Assembly (NCBI RefSeq): GCF_000586435.1
Contig: NZ_BAWH01000005.1
Span: 1-64,000 of the forward strand
DNA: 64,000 bases
Reading direction: 5' to 3'
Source: Psychrobacter sp. JCM 18901
Lineage (GTDB): Bacteria; Pseudomonadota; Gammaproteobacteria; Pseudomonadales; Moraxellaceae
The notes beneath the pieces were generated by a model. That model did not search any database. It was given only the letters and a program-made list of their open reading frames with translations, and had not been told where the DNA came from. This document shows, piece by piece, positions 23,057 to 31,974 of this stretch. How positions within the stretch are numbered: the stretch's first letter is position 1; every line of letters begins with the position of its first letter. The translations under genes were made by a program, and so were the position numbers.

Positions 23057-23990
23057 ATGGAATTATTAGATCATTTTAAAATTTTCTCATCGCTCATTTT
23101 TGGCAGCATTGCGATTACAGGCTGTTTTGATAAATCAACTGACGTAATTGATGATCCAAAAGTCTCTATTTCTGAATCTAAAGAAGCCTCACATAATAGT
23201 GATGATGCTAATAAAGTAACTAGCGATCAGAAGAAAGATATGGGAATGGTAGCTACTAGCTCTACAAATAATGACAACTCAATTCAAGCTGACAACGGAT
23301 TCATAAAGGTAGCCTCTAAAGATCCTGGTCAAGCTGCTTTTGATGAATTTATGAATAGCAGTTTTGCTACTGAATTACCAACTACTAAGCCGGACTCTAA
23401 AGCTTTGTCACAGACATCAATGGATGAGGAAAAAAATAAATCTTAAGATCGCAAGCCTTGTGCCATCTAAGCTCAACACAGGATATTCTGATGAATGGAT
23501 AGAAAGAGTTAAGTGTGAAAATAATTCGAGTAACTACTTTTGTAGTACTAAATACTTGAAAGATGTACAAAAGTCTAAAAATAGAATTATCTTATCAAAA
23601 AATGAAGAAGTTGTTATAAGTTTGAGAACTGTCCCTTCAGAAGGAGATGAGCCTACGGAGCTTACGCTTAGCTATGTTAAAAACGGAGTAGTTTATCCTA
23701 CAAATCTCCATCCTGACAATTTCGGAGATCATGGCTTCCATAATACAAGATATGCTCGTGTAAATGGTGAAGCGTGTATATATGCCAAGCTAACTGAAGA
23801 GGATGGTCGCGAATCATCAAATCTATACAATTGTTTCATACCGTCTGATAATCTGAATGATAGTATGTTTTCCTCATTAGCACCCTCAAAGAATAATGTC
23901 GAAATTCTATTTAGTGAAAGTGATTTAGACAAAATAGAACAGACAAGCTATAAGTATTTTTCAGAATACAAGTCTGAATATGACTTTTAA
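23057..23990 (+). CDS. Predicted lipoprotein of unknown function (frameshifted)
   Basis: About 310 residues after removing one A from A7 at 23430-23436, which joins MDEEK to INLKIASLVPSK. The N-terminus is a lipoprotein signal with lipobox AITGC (Cys about residue 23). A low-complexity linker rich in S, D, N and K follows (about 24-105). The C-terminal domain is probably periplasmic, with cysteines in RVKCENN, NYFCSTK, GEACIY and LYNCFIP that could pair. It sits 104 bp after pglZ, where brxL would be expected, and is not related to BrxL. No family recognised. Confidence 0.55.
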
Positions 23991-23993
23991 TTT

Positions 23994-24081
23994 GTCCCAT
24001 TTGTCCCAAGGGTTTTCGATAGTCGGGACAAGTATCAGCCCTTATGCTGTATAAGTTGTACCACTAGTCCCATCTGTCCCA
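23994..24081. repeat. Paired GTCCCA repeats, cluster 1 (forward)
   Basis: Two near-identical 18-base units, GTCCCATTTGTCCCAAGG from 23994 and GTCCCATCTGTCCCAAGG from 24067. Each holds two GTCCCA motifs 9 bases apart (23994, 24003, 24067, 24076), with an inverted GGGAC between them at 24025. The spacing looks like binding sites for a DNA-binding protein, possibly iterons of a replication origin. Confidence 0.6.
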
Positions 24082-24183
24082 AGGTTTGTATTGAGTTGTT
24101 TTTTTGCTGAATGAATAAAGTTGTTTAAATTTATACTTTATTTATAAAATGCATCTTACATATAATCATATAGAGGAGTTATG

Positions 24184-24621
24184 ATGAAGTTTTCAAGAGG
24201 ATTGTTAACTTGCTTGGCAATAACAGCTGTATCTTTAAGTTCGGTAAACGCTAAAATTAATAATGGCAATGATTTTTTTAAGAATCAGCAGGTAGAGGTA
24301 TTTAATCAACCTCTGGGTGATGGCGTGAAGTCAACGACTTGGTATGCTAAACCATTAAGAATACAATTACCCGAAAACAATGCTTTGAAGCCTGAGGTGA
24401 TGTGGCTTCAGGTGTATTCAACCGGATATACAGGCGCCTTCAACCAGTACGTTGAAATAAACTGTAAGGAGCCAGTCAAGTCTCACATTATGACAGCTGA
24501 TGGGGATAAAATTAGTTTTAAAACGTCAATGGCTTACCCAGATGATCCTTGGGATGACAACTTTATCAATCATATAGACAGAGATGCGGTCGGAGGTATT
24601 TTCTCGTATTATTGTTCTTAA
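24184..24621 (+). CDS. Small secreted protein of unknown function
   Basis: A 145-residue protein with a clear Sec signal peptide (FSRGLLTCLAITAVSLSSVNA). ATG 24184 is favoured over 24181 because GAGGAG at 24173-24178 is then 5 bases away. The mature part has two cysteines (EINCKEP and the penultimate residue of the C-terminus) and is rich in W and Y. It resembles in size and type the secreted protein at 8986-9519, although I see no clear identity. It is isolated by a strong terminator and flanked on both sides by GTCCCA repeats. Confidence 0.6.
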   Translation: MKFSRGLLTCLAITAVSLSSVNAKINNGNDFFKNQQVEVFNQPLGDGVKSTTWYAKPLRIQLPENNALKPEVMWLQVYSTGYTGAFNQYVEINCKEPVKSHIMTADGDKISFKTSMAYPDDPWDDNFINHIDRDAVGGIFSYYCS

Positions 24622-24646
24622 AATATATAACTAAATATCCTATTTA

Positions 24647-24681
24647 AAAAGCTCTCTTATTCACTGAATAAGAGAGCTTTT
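24647..24681. terminator. Bidirectional Rho-independent terminator
   Basis: A perfect 16-base inverted repeat (AAAAGCTCTCTTATTC at 24647-24662, GAATAAGAGAGCTTTT at 24666-24681) with a 3-base loop and A/T flanks on both sides. It separates the plus-strand secreted-protein gene from the minus-strand P4-like block. Confidence 0.9.
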
Positions 24682-24711
24682 AGTCTTTTAATGTTCACTC
24701 CGCTTTTAACA

Positions 24712-24797
24712 TGGGACGAAAGGGACAGTGGGACAACACCCGTCGCTAAAGGTTCTAAAGCAGTCCTGGTCGTTTCAAGTTAAGGTATGACTGGGAC
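24712..24797. repeat. GTCCC repeats, cluster 2 (reverse)
   Basis: The same core as cluster 1 but inverted: GGGAC at 24713, 24722, 24730 and 24793, three of them within 22 bases. With cluster 1 it brackets the gene at 24184-24621. It lies just beyond the 3' end of the DUF927 gene. Confidence 0.55.
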
Positions 24798-24825
24798 TTT
24801 TATTAGTAAACCCTTATTGGTATTT

Positions 24826-26713
24826 CTAAGCAGGTTCATAGTTCAGTATTGACCCTTTAATACCATAAACACGGGGACGTTGTTTAATACAAGTTGTCGG
24901 AGTTTTATAAGTGTTGCGACCAAATTCATTCACAATCAAAAGTCCAGCTTCTTCTATTACTTTCAAAACCTTACGCTTACTAAATGGTGAGCATACATCT
25001 TTTTCAAAATCACTAGTAAAAAAAGTAGAAATCGTTTGTGTCGCGATTATGGTAGCCAGCACAATTGCTAATCTTGTCTTCAAAGATTGTAGATCCTTTA
25101 TTGTAACAAGGCTGAAACCTGCTTGAACCATGTCTTTCAATAAATGCTTTAACATTATTGATGATTTGTCTCTCTTCATGCTCACCATCGTGTCCATAGT
25201 TGTCAAGCCAGTTACTAAAACATACCTTGACTGCTGCTGTAGCTTGCCCAGTTTGCCAACCAGTAATACCAGCTTGTGTTGCCATCTCCCCTGCGGCAGC
25301 TACAAGCGCAAATCTTTTAGCGACCCTGTGCGCCTGTGATGATAGATCATCGTATTGCAGCATAAAGCCTTTAATTAAACTTTTAGCTTTAGCTGTAGTT
25401 TCTACTTTATTAGCAGTAACATAATTAAGCCAAGCAATTCCTGCTGTGCCGTGGTATTTAGAGGCGAGTTCTTTAATTTTATCTGCCTGTTCTGAACCAG
25501 AGTCTGCCATTACAAGGCTATCAAAAACTCCATTGCCTGTACCAGCGTCAGCTTCAATATGCGCAACGCGTATTTCGATTCCTGCAGTAACACCTTTAGA
25601 CTCATATGCAACATGTTGTTTGATTGATTGCTCACCATTGGATAGAAATATGAGGCGCCAAGTATGAGATTTTTGGTTGTCTCCAGAGGCAGACCTTCGG
25701 GATTTACTAACTCCATTAGCTAGCATATAAGCGGTTTTGACAGCGATGCTAGGTTCGAGCTGTCCTATTTCATCTAACAGTAAAACGCTATCGTTATGCT
25801 CTCTAGCTGTACCTCGAGTGCATTGTCCGTCTGTCTCCACGTTCTAACTATTACTGTAGGCTTCCCCCATACACTGGCTCCTAGGAACATTGCAATAGAT
25901 TTACCTATACTTGATGAGCCTAGCATGTGAAATCCACCTCCATCATAGCCTAACGGCTCTAATAGTTGTCCTGCGAATGCACAGCATATTGAGAATACAA
26001 GACGGCTTTGTTCAGCAATTAGTTTGCATATCTCATCACGCCATTGAACAACTGTACCTCTCTGAGAGAGTGCGTTACTATTTATGCTATCAGATTGATA
26101 GACAGTCATTTCATCAGCATTTTTACCTAGCGTGCGATTATGTAGTACGTATCGATCACCATGCCAGCCCAATTTATCAACACACAATGCTCTAGTTTCA
26201 ATAGGATGCTGCTGTAGATAAATATCTAAATATTGACGATGTTTAATATTAGGTGTGATAATTAAACCTTGACTGGCCAAATATTTACGGTATTCGCGTG
26301 TATCGCCAAGAAATGAGCCACTTGCTATAGAGTGTTGATGCATTACTCTATCAGCATCAAACCACCTTACTAATACACCCCATGAAGTGCTATGAACATC
26401 TCGCGTTCTGGCAATAACCTCTATGGGTGAGCAAATAAAAACGTCATGCTGTCTAGGAGGTTTGGAAGATTTTTTTTATCATTGAGGTGTACATAATATA
26501 AACCGTTTGAACGTAATTCAAAAAAATCCATTTTCGTAAACGAATCGTCCATTCGATTTAGTTTCTGCTATAATTTCAGATGATGGCTCGTCAATGTCAT
26601 CTGAGGTATTTTCTGAGAGCTGGTCATCCTGCAAGATGACCGGCTTTTTTTATTAAGATAGCTGATTGCTCATCAATTATCTTAGGATCAGAAATCTGAT
26701 TGTATTTACTCAT
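24826..26713 (-). CDS. DUF927 helicase/primase-like protein of a P4-like element (several frameshifts)
   Basis: About 628 residues when repaired. The start is ATG 26713, 2 bases after the AlpA-like stop. Shifts: homopolymer runs near 26654, 26520 and 26470, a missing G near 25815, and A7 at 25018-25024 (one too many). The domain starts FELRSNGLYYVHLND, then VFICSPIEVIARTRD and WGVLVRWFD. Walker A is MLGSSSIGKS, and NALEGTAREHNDSVLLLDEIGQ spans the fourth shift with Walker B. DUF927 proteins are replication-type ATPases of phage satellites and integrative elements. The C-terminal 100 residues are a separate winged-helix-like region (RKVLKVIEEAGLLIVNEFGRN). Confidence 0.75.
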
Positions 26714-26715
26714 GA

Positions 26716-26997
26716 CTATGCTTCCTCATTGTTGGATGAAGAAATATGACTATCTAACCAGTCATTAATATCGGACACACGCCAAAGGCTGGCACGTCCC
26801 ATTTTTATTGGGGCAGGAAACTTCCTTTCATTTATGAGATGGTAAAGGTGTTTAGCGGAAAATCCAGTGATACCGCTTGAGGCGGGTCTGGCTGTAATAG
26901 TACGTTGCTGACCTGACTGAGTGATATAAGTTTTAGCTTCGCGTTCAGGCTGGTTTGCGAGATCTGACATTCGCAGGAATTTATTTTTCAATTTCAT
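26716..26997 (-). CDS. AlpA-family regulator (MerR-like HTH)
   Basis: About 93 residues; the start ATG 26997 gives MKLKNKFLRMSDL, and an in-frame ATG at 27015 is possible. The HTH core is ITGFSAKHLYHLINERKFPAPIKMGRASLWRVSDINDWL in two blocks, the usual AlpA/HTH_17 pattern with the P-x-P-x-K-x-G turn. AlpA regulators control excision and integrase expression in P4-like elements. It is the first gene of the pair with the DUF927 gene, whose start is 2 bases from this stop. Confidence 0.85.
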   Translation of the reverse strand: MKLKNKFLRMSDLANQPEREAKTYITQSGQQRTITARPASSGITGFSAKHLYHLINERKFPAPIKMGRASLWRVSDINDWLDSHISSSNNEEA

Positions 26998-27071
26998 AAT
27001 GTTACTCCACAGCATTGTGAGTTGTAGCCAGTCATGGCTGGTGCTGTAGAGTAATGTTATAGGTGGAGTTC

Positions 27072-27557
27072 CTACATGTCATTTCTATAGAAATTATCAT
27101 AATTTCTATAGAAATTTTTTAAGGCGTAAGGTTTTGTTTTAAATAGTTTTTTTGCTTCTGGAAATTTCTTGTTTAATGAGCTTTGAGATATACTATCAGT
27201 AGTTTTGTATTTGTCTAATATTATCTCTATTAATTTTTTTTGTGTGTAATTTGGTTTAGCAACGTCTCTAATACACTCCATTACTGCACCTAGAATCAAT
27301 AAGCTATCTCCTTGTCCTTCTTTGCTATTAGCTAGCTCATTATTTTTTTCTAGATCTGTTCTTAATCTATCAATTTCATTTTCTAGGCTAAAAATTTGCT
27401 TGTTAGCACTATCTAAGTTTTCTCTAAGAAGTGTATTTTCTTCAAGATTTTTCAATAAAGAAGGCTGATGTTTCAGTAGGTTATTTAACGAATAGCCTTT
27501 ATAAGATAATAATCTTTCTAAGCTATTACGATCTATAGTAGTCTGAGTAAGATCCAA
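27072..27557 (-). CDS. Hypothetical coiled-coil protein
   Basis: A 161-residue protein with a central coiled coil (about 40-75: LEENTLLRENLDSANKQIF then LENEIDRLRTDLEKNNEL), followed by a basic helical C-terminal domain (YTQKKLIEIILDKYKTT, KKLFKTKPYALKNFYRNYD). AT-rich and with no known family. Its place beside the AlpA-like gene suggests an accessory gene of the P4-like element. Intact. Confidence 0.55.
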   Translation of the reverse strand: MDLTQTTIDRNSLERLLSYKGYSLNNLLKHQPSLLKNLEENTLLRENLDSANKQIFSLENEIDRLRTDLEKNNELANSKEGQGDSLLILGAVMECIRDVAKPNYTQKKLIEIILDKYKTTDSISQSSLNKKFPEAKKLFKTKPYALKNFYRNYDNFYRNDM

Positions 27558-27588
27558 GGTATCATTAACGTTTAACCCATTAACAAAG

Positions 27589-28215
27589 TTATTTTTTTAC
27601 TATTCCTTCATATATAAAATCTGACTCAATACAACTAACTGTTTGCATATATTTTTTAGAGTACTCTTCAGGATATCTATTTCTATTAGAGTAATAAGCA
27701 TATGAAGAGTCAGTTATATATACATCTTCTAAAGCTATACCTAAATATAGTGCCGCAATTTGAGGAATGTTAAAAAAAGAAAGATAGCTTGCTAGGCTAC
27801 CGTTAGCAGGTATATCTTTAGCGCGTGCTAAGCTCAGTTGATTTATTGTGATATTTTCGGTATCGGCTCGCTTTAGATAATAATCTGCATAAGTTTGTTT
27901 GAAGTTGTCATGCACATTCAGTGTATGATTGTGATCTTTATGATATGTGGCATCGTCAAGAAATTTTCTAACCTGCACAGATTGATATGCAGATTCATCC
28001 TCAAGAAAGACAAACTCGCTATCTCTTAATAGATAAAAATTTCTTAAACCTTTAGAAGGGTCAATCGTTGATAAATAATTAGCAATTGAACTAATGTCTT
28101 GATTATGTTGTGCTGCTAATTCCTTTAAATATTCAGTAGCTAGAATATAATTACTATTAGATTCTTCTTCATTATTTATAGAGATATTGTGTCTTATTTT
28201 TTTAAACAGTCTCAT
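27589..28215 (-). CDS. Hypothetical protein
   Basis: A 208-residue soluble protein rich in Y, N and D, with no signal peptide. Segments such as YLKELAAQHNQDISSIANYL and LSFFNIPQIAALYLGIALEDVYI suggest helical packing. AT-rich like its neighbour, which fits recent acquisition. It lies 29 bp downstream of the integrase end, on the same strand. No family recognised. Confidence 0.5.
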   Translation of the reverse strand: MRLFKKIRHNISINNEEESNSNYILATEYLKELAAQHNQDISSIANYLSTIDPSKGLRNFYLLRDSEFVFLEDESAYQSVQVRKFLDDATYHKDHNHTLNVHDNFKQTYADYYLKRADTENITINQLSLARAKDIPANGSLASYLSFFNIPQIAALYLGIALEDVYITDSSYAYYSNRNRYPEEYSKKYMQTVSCIESDFIYEGIVKK

Positions 28216-28244
28216 AGTAGAAAGCCTTATAGATATTATTTATT

Positions 28245-29714
28245 TTATGCTAATTGTATAGTTAGCTGATGTATTAGCTCAGGCGACACGCCCTGCGCTT
28301 GTAAACTCTTTATTAAAATATCCTTATCATGTAGCGCTATATCAGTAGCTTGCTCATTACGACTATCCATTTCTTTCTTGACTTCATCTGGTGTAAGCAA
28401 TTCGAAGCTCATTGCCTTACCAGCTCGCAGATCGTCTAGATGATTTGCCCATTGATTCATCATCATCTGTCGTTCTGCTAAATGTGCAGACAAGTCATAG
28501 CGCTTTTTGACACTAGACTGCTTAAGATGGGCTAACTGTATTTCTATTACATCTTCACTGAATTGCATTTCATACAATCCCGTGCTGGCAAGCTGTCTAA
28601 ATCCATGCCCAGTCATTTCAGGGTAGGGATCACCTGTGTAACCCATGCGTTTCAGAGCTTGATTAAACCAAGCCTCACTATAAGGTTTATTCTTTCTGAA
28701 ATTATAAAATACGTAACCCGTTTTTTTCTGTCAAAGGTCGCATACGCTCGATAATGGCCATCGCTTGTGATGATAGCGGAATGATATGGTCTTGACGCAT
28801 TTTCATCTTATGAGCCGGTATACGCCACACATTTTTATGATAATCAATCTCCGACCACTCAAAAAAACCTTAGCTCTTTCGTTCTAACAAAACAGAAGGT
28901 CATCAGCTGCATGCCAGCCACGGTTTGTTCATGGGCATTCGGATGATCTGCAACATATTTATCAATATTACGTAATAATTCAGAAAGTTGATGCTGCTCG
29001 ACTGCTTTCATACGCTTAGCCTGATGAGGTCTTAAAGCTTTATTACGACCATGAGCGACATTAATGATATCGTAGCCTAACGTATTAATAGCATATTCAA
29101 AAACTGAGCCAATTAGCTCAACACACTTACTTGTAGTATCGGCTGTCCATTTGCCTTGTTTTTCGAAGTAGTTTTGAATTTCTAGACCTGTTTTGATAAC
29201 GTCTTGTGCAGTAATAGAGGCAATAGGATAGTCACCGATATGAGGTGCAATATGCCTATTTAGGTAGTTGTGAAGTTTTTGAATATTCTTAGAGGTAGTG
29301 GTAGATTTTTCGTCAATATAGCTCTTGGCAATCACTCTAAATAAGTCTTTTTGCTCAAAATTATTTTTTTCATGATTTTTGTGTTTAGTTGGGTCAATGC
29401 CATCACTGAGGAGCGCCTGAGCTTTATCGCGTGCCAGCCGAGCCTCTTTTAGTGACACCTCTGGTTTAAATGTAGAGCCAATGATTTGCTTGGCAGATTT
29501 ATAAATACCAATCTGATAAGTTTTTTTGCTTTGGCTTAAGATCTTTATCGGATTGATAGCGATAAGTCACCTGCCAAAACAGTGAGCCATTTGGATGTTG
29601 TATCAGGTATAGATTGTTGCCATCACCATGGCGCGTGACTTTGGTCGGTGTGGATTGTTTGGCGATGGCTTTCACGCCAGCGTCAGTTAATCGATAGTCT
29701 TGTCTTCTTGTCAT
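28245..29714 (-). CDS. P4-type tyrosine integrase (frameshifted)
   Basis: About 490 residues when repaired. The N-terminal DUF4102 arm-binding domain includes YRLTDAGVKAIAK and LFWQVTYRYQSD, and is followed by a SAM-like core-binding domain. The catalytic domain has RTKELRFFEW (box I), GHGFRQLASTGLYE (H-x-x-R), QLAHLKQSSVKKRYD (H and Y). Shifts lie near 29520, 28863 and 28725, all in A/T or T runs. It reads away from the tRNA-Arg gene, the usual arrangement of an integrase at the end of a genomic island inserted in a tRNA 3' end. It probably catalyses the site-specific integration of this island. Confidence 0.88.
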
Positions 29715-29740
29715 GGCTTATACCTCAAGGCGTTGAGAGG

Positions 29741-29814
29741 TTTAACAACAATCTCATCGCATAATTAACAACAAAAAATGATGTTGTTTATCATTTAACA
29801 ACTTATTTAACAAC
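29741..29814. repeat. TTTAACAAC repeats upstream of the integrase
   Basis: Four direct copies of (T/A)TTAACAAC at 29741, 29764, 29794 and 29806, plus one inverted copy (GTTGTTTA, 29783-29790), within 74 bases between the integrase gene and the tRNA. Such clusters are typical arm-type integrase or excisionase sites of an attachment region. Confidence 0.65.
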
Positions 29815-29926
29815 ATTGTAGAGGTGCTAGCAGGTAATGACAAGTAATCAATAAAGACAAGTATGTATATGTATAATGGGTTTAAAGGGCTTGAGGTAAT
29901 GCGAGGTTATGTCTAAATACAATGAT

Positions 29927-30002
29927 TGGTGCGCCCACCAAGACTCGAACTCGGATCGATCGCTTAGGAGGCAACTGCTCTATCCTGTTGAGCTATAGGC
30001 GC
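29927..30002 (-). tRNA. tRNA-Arg (anticodon CCT)
   Basis: A 76-base cloverleaf on the minus strand with encoded CCA. The acceptor stem GCGCCTA pairs with TGGGCGC, D-arm GCTC/GAGC, anticodon loop CTCCTAA (CCT, reads AGG), T-arm with GTTCGAGTC. Its 3' end faces the integrase and repeat cluster, so it is the probable integration site of the island. I found no second copy of the tRNA 3' end in the window. Confidence 0.93.
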
Positions 30003-30075
30003 ATTATGGAGTGACATTGTAGAAAAAAGCAGTCATAAAAGCAATCAACAAAAGACAAATAGAGACAATTTACCT

Positions 30076-30886
30076 TTACTCACCATTGCTAAGCGCGTCA
30101 GTGACATCTACAGCATGATCACCTGATGCATTTTTTTTGCCTGTGAGGTTGGTTTAAATAAGTCATTTACACTGTTCTTATAACCACTAATGTTCTCATA
30201 ATCATATTTTTTTTAGTATATCTTGACCTGTGCTCGATAGTAAAAAAATTACGGAAGTTAATAGCAGTTGTATCGTCTGTCAGGATGACACCTTCAAGCT
30301 CCTGTTCATCTTTTAGCGCATAGTTAAAGGGGTTTAGAGTGTGTATCTTTTTATCTTTATCATGCGTACTATTATCACTATTTTTATCAGATGCATTACT
30401 TATATCACTGGCCTCAGTACTTTTTTGTCTTTGATCATTTCTATCTTGTGCCTGTTGTAACTCTGACTGTAGGAGCGATACCCGTTCTGTGGATAGGCTA
30501 TCGTCATTGGTAATAATCATATCTGTATCAAAGACAAAGTCAGAGAGTTTGTCTTTGGTAGAACCACTACTTGGTACTGTAAGAAGGTCGTGAGAGGGGA
30601 CATAGCTCGCTAACACTTGTACGTGCGGATAACGAGATTCAAAGCTCACAATGATATCGTCCAAAGGTATCTGTAACTTCTCCTCTGCTCGAATGTATAA
30701 AACACTGTCAGCAATCTCTCTTGATTCATCCCCTTTCGTACTAGGGTCTGCTTCACTTTCACTTGCCATGATTGGCAATGGGTCTGTGTTTTTTTGATTA
30801 CTGGTCCACAACCAAATGAAGACCGCGATAAAGATTGTGAGCAGTAGCAAGATTAGCCCAGCCAGCAGTAGTTTGTAGTCTTTCAT
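30076..30886 (-). CDS. Membrane-anchored periplasmic-binding-like protein (ModA-type), frameshifted
   Basis: About 270 residues after repair. The N-terminus has an uncleaved-looking membrane segment (LLLAGLILLLLTIFIAVFIW), then an acidic linker and a domain with SVLYIRAEEKLQIPLDDIIVSF and FVFDTDMIITNDD. This is the pattern of molybdate/sulfate-type substrate-binding proteins. The end, restored by shifts in T7 near 30230 and A runs near 30205 and 30130, reads FLLSSTGQDILKKY, a standard ModA closing motif. A low-complexity insert (about 150-185, D/S/N/K rich) is unusual. No transporter genes are adjacent. Without repair the frame stops at 30167. Confidence 0.5.
30351..30416. repeat. Source copy of a ~65-bp partial duplication
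   Basis: This stretch, inside the low-complexity part of the ModA-like gene, matches 31858-31923 over about 65 bases. The shared core is ACTATTATCACTATTTTTAT, followed by CAG(A/C)TGCAT. Confidence 0.6.
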
Positions 30887-30953
30887 ATATTACTGCTCTT
30901 TTATTATTAGTTGATTCATAGCAACGTTTATATACAGGGTAGTATCTATTTTT

Positions 30954-31501
30954 TTAAAGCTTTTGTTCTAGTACTTCATCGGTTAATTCAGCCAACATGT
31001 CTGCAAAGATATCCGTGTCTGCAGAAGGGGTAGATACTTGTTCTTCATTAACCTCACCACTTTCATCAGTATGGCCATTGGTTTGGCAATCTGTTAGAGG
31101 ATCAGATTGGTTGTTTAATACCTTGGCAGCAGGTGTAGTAGTTTGATGCGCTGCTAACGGCGATTCACCGGTTAATAGTCTGTCTTTTAACCATTTAAAC
31201 CATGTGCCTCCCACCATGCTTCAAAACGTGGCAAAGTGCTACTACGTACCGCTACAGGTAGATCTAGCGTTCTCAATTTCTGCGCAAGGATAGGGTCGCT
31301 GATAGCTTGATGGATGCTCAAATAAAGTGAGCTACTATCATCGGTATAGGGTCGTCTGTTTTTCCATGATCTCTCATCGATTTTCATACGTGGCAGTTGC
31401 CACAACTCACCGCGATAATACACGACGTATAAGCGTTGTTTTGGATGGACAAAAATAGCATCAATGGGACGCAATGGCATAATATTAAGTAATCCCGTCA
31501 A
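30954..31501 (-). CDS. Conserved hypothetical protein (one frameshift)
   Basis: About 182 residues if a T is added in the TTT run near 31193, which turns AHGLNG-stop into AHGFKWLKDRLLTGES. The N-terminal part is compact with aromatic residues (RLYVVYYRGELWQLPRM), and RFEAWWEAHG precedes the shift. The C-terminal third is polar and acidic, probably disordered. No family recognised; the gene lies between the tRNA and recC. Confidence 0.5.
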
Positions 31502-31974
31502 TAGAAAGTGTTATTTAGATACAGGTTGTAAAGGCCAATTTAAAAACCGCAATGAGATTATTTCATTGTAAATATGAATGATAGTATAAAACGACACTAA
31601 ATGTCGCAAGCTTATTATAATATCGGCATTTACACTAGTAAACGATAACCATCAATGGCACACTGATAGCAAATTTGGCAAGTCAACGTTATCAATGGAT
31701 ATGTAGAATTTGCTACTATGATTGTTTTTGTTTCTGGCCCTCATGCTAGCAGAAATGCATCATAGTAACGACCATCAAACATGGATTGATGAGTATCGAT
31801 TTTTGTTTTGTCTAGACGTTTTATGGCGTTTTTGACATTGGATACAGACATCTCATCTTATCTTTATTATGCGTAGTACTATTATCACTATTTTTATCAG
31901 CTGCATCATTTATAAGTGAAGCCTTTTTTTATTAATCCTAATATCTAACCCTTATTTCAATCAGATTATTGTCT
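31502..31974. other. Intergenic region upstream of recC
   Basis: A 473-bp stretch without a convincing gene. It holds the partial duplication at 31858-31923 and should contain the recC promoter, which I cannot place with certainty. Its AT content is high. Confidence 0.5.
31858..31923. repeat. Partial gene-fragment duplication upstream of recC
   Basis: About 65 bases closely similar to 30351-30416, with a 3-base insertion (GCGTAGTACTATT against GCGTACTATT) and a few substitutions. It ends about 50 bp before the recC start. Confidence 0.6.

Noticed and set aside
25130..26195. Plus-strand open frames opposite the DUF927 gene
   Set aside because: They are shadows of the minus-strand coding sequence with low-complexity or Cys/Ser-rich translations and no ribosome-binding sites.
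24826..26713. DUF927 gene as the missing brxL
   Set aside because: It is on the opposite strand and has DUF927 landmarks with a single P-loop; no Lon-type protease domain or BrxL motif is visible.
1..29900. Second copy of the tRNA-Arg 3' end (left attachment site)
   Set aside because: I checked the intergenic stretches by eye and found no match; an exact search is needed to be certain.
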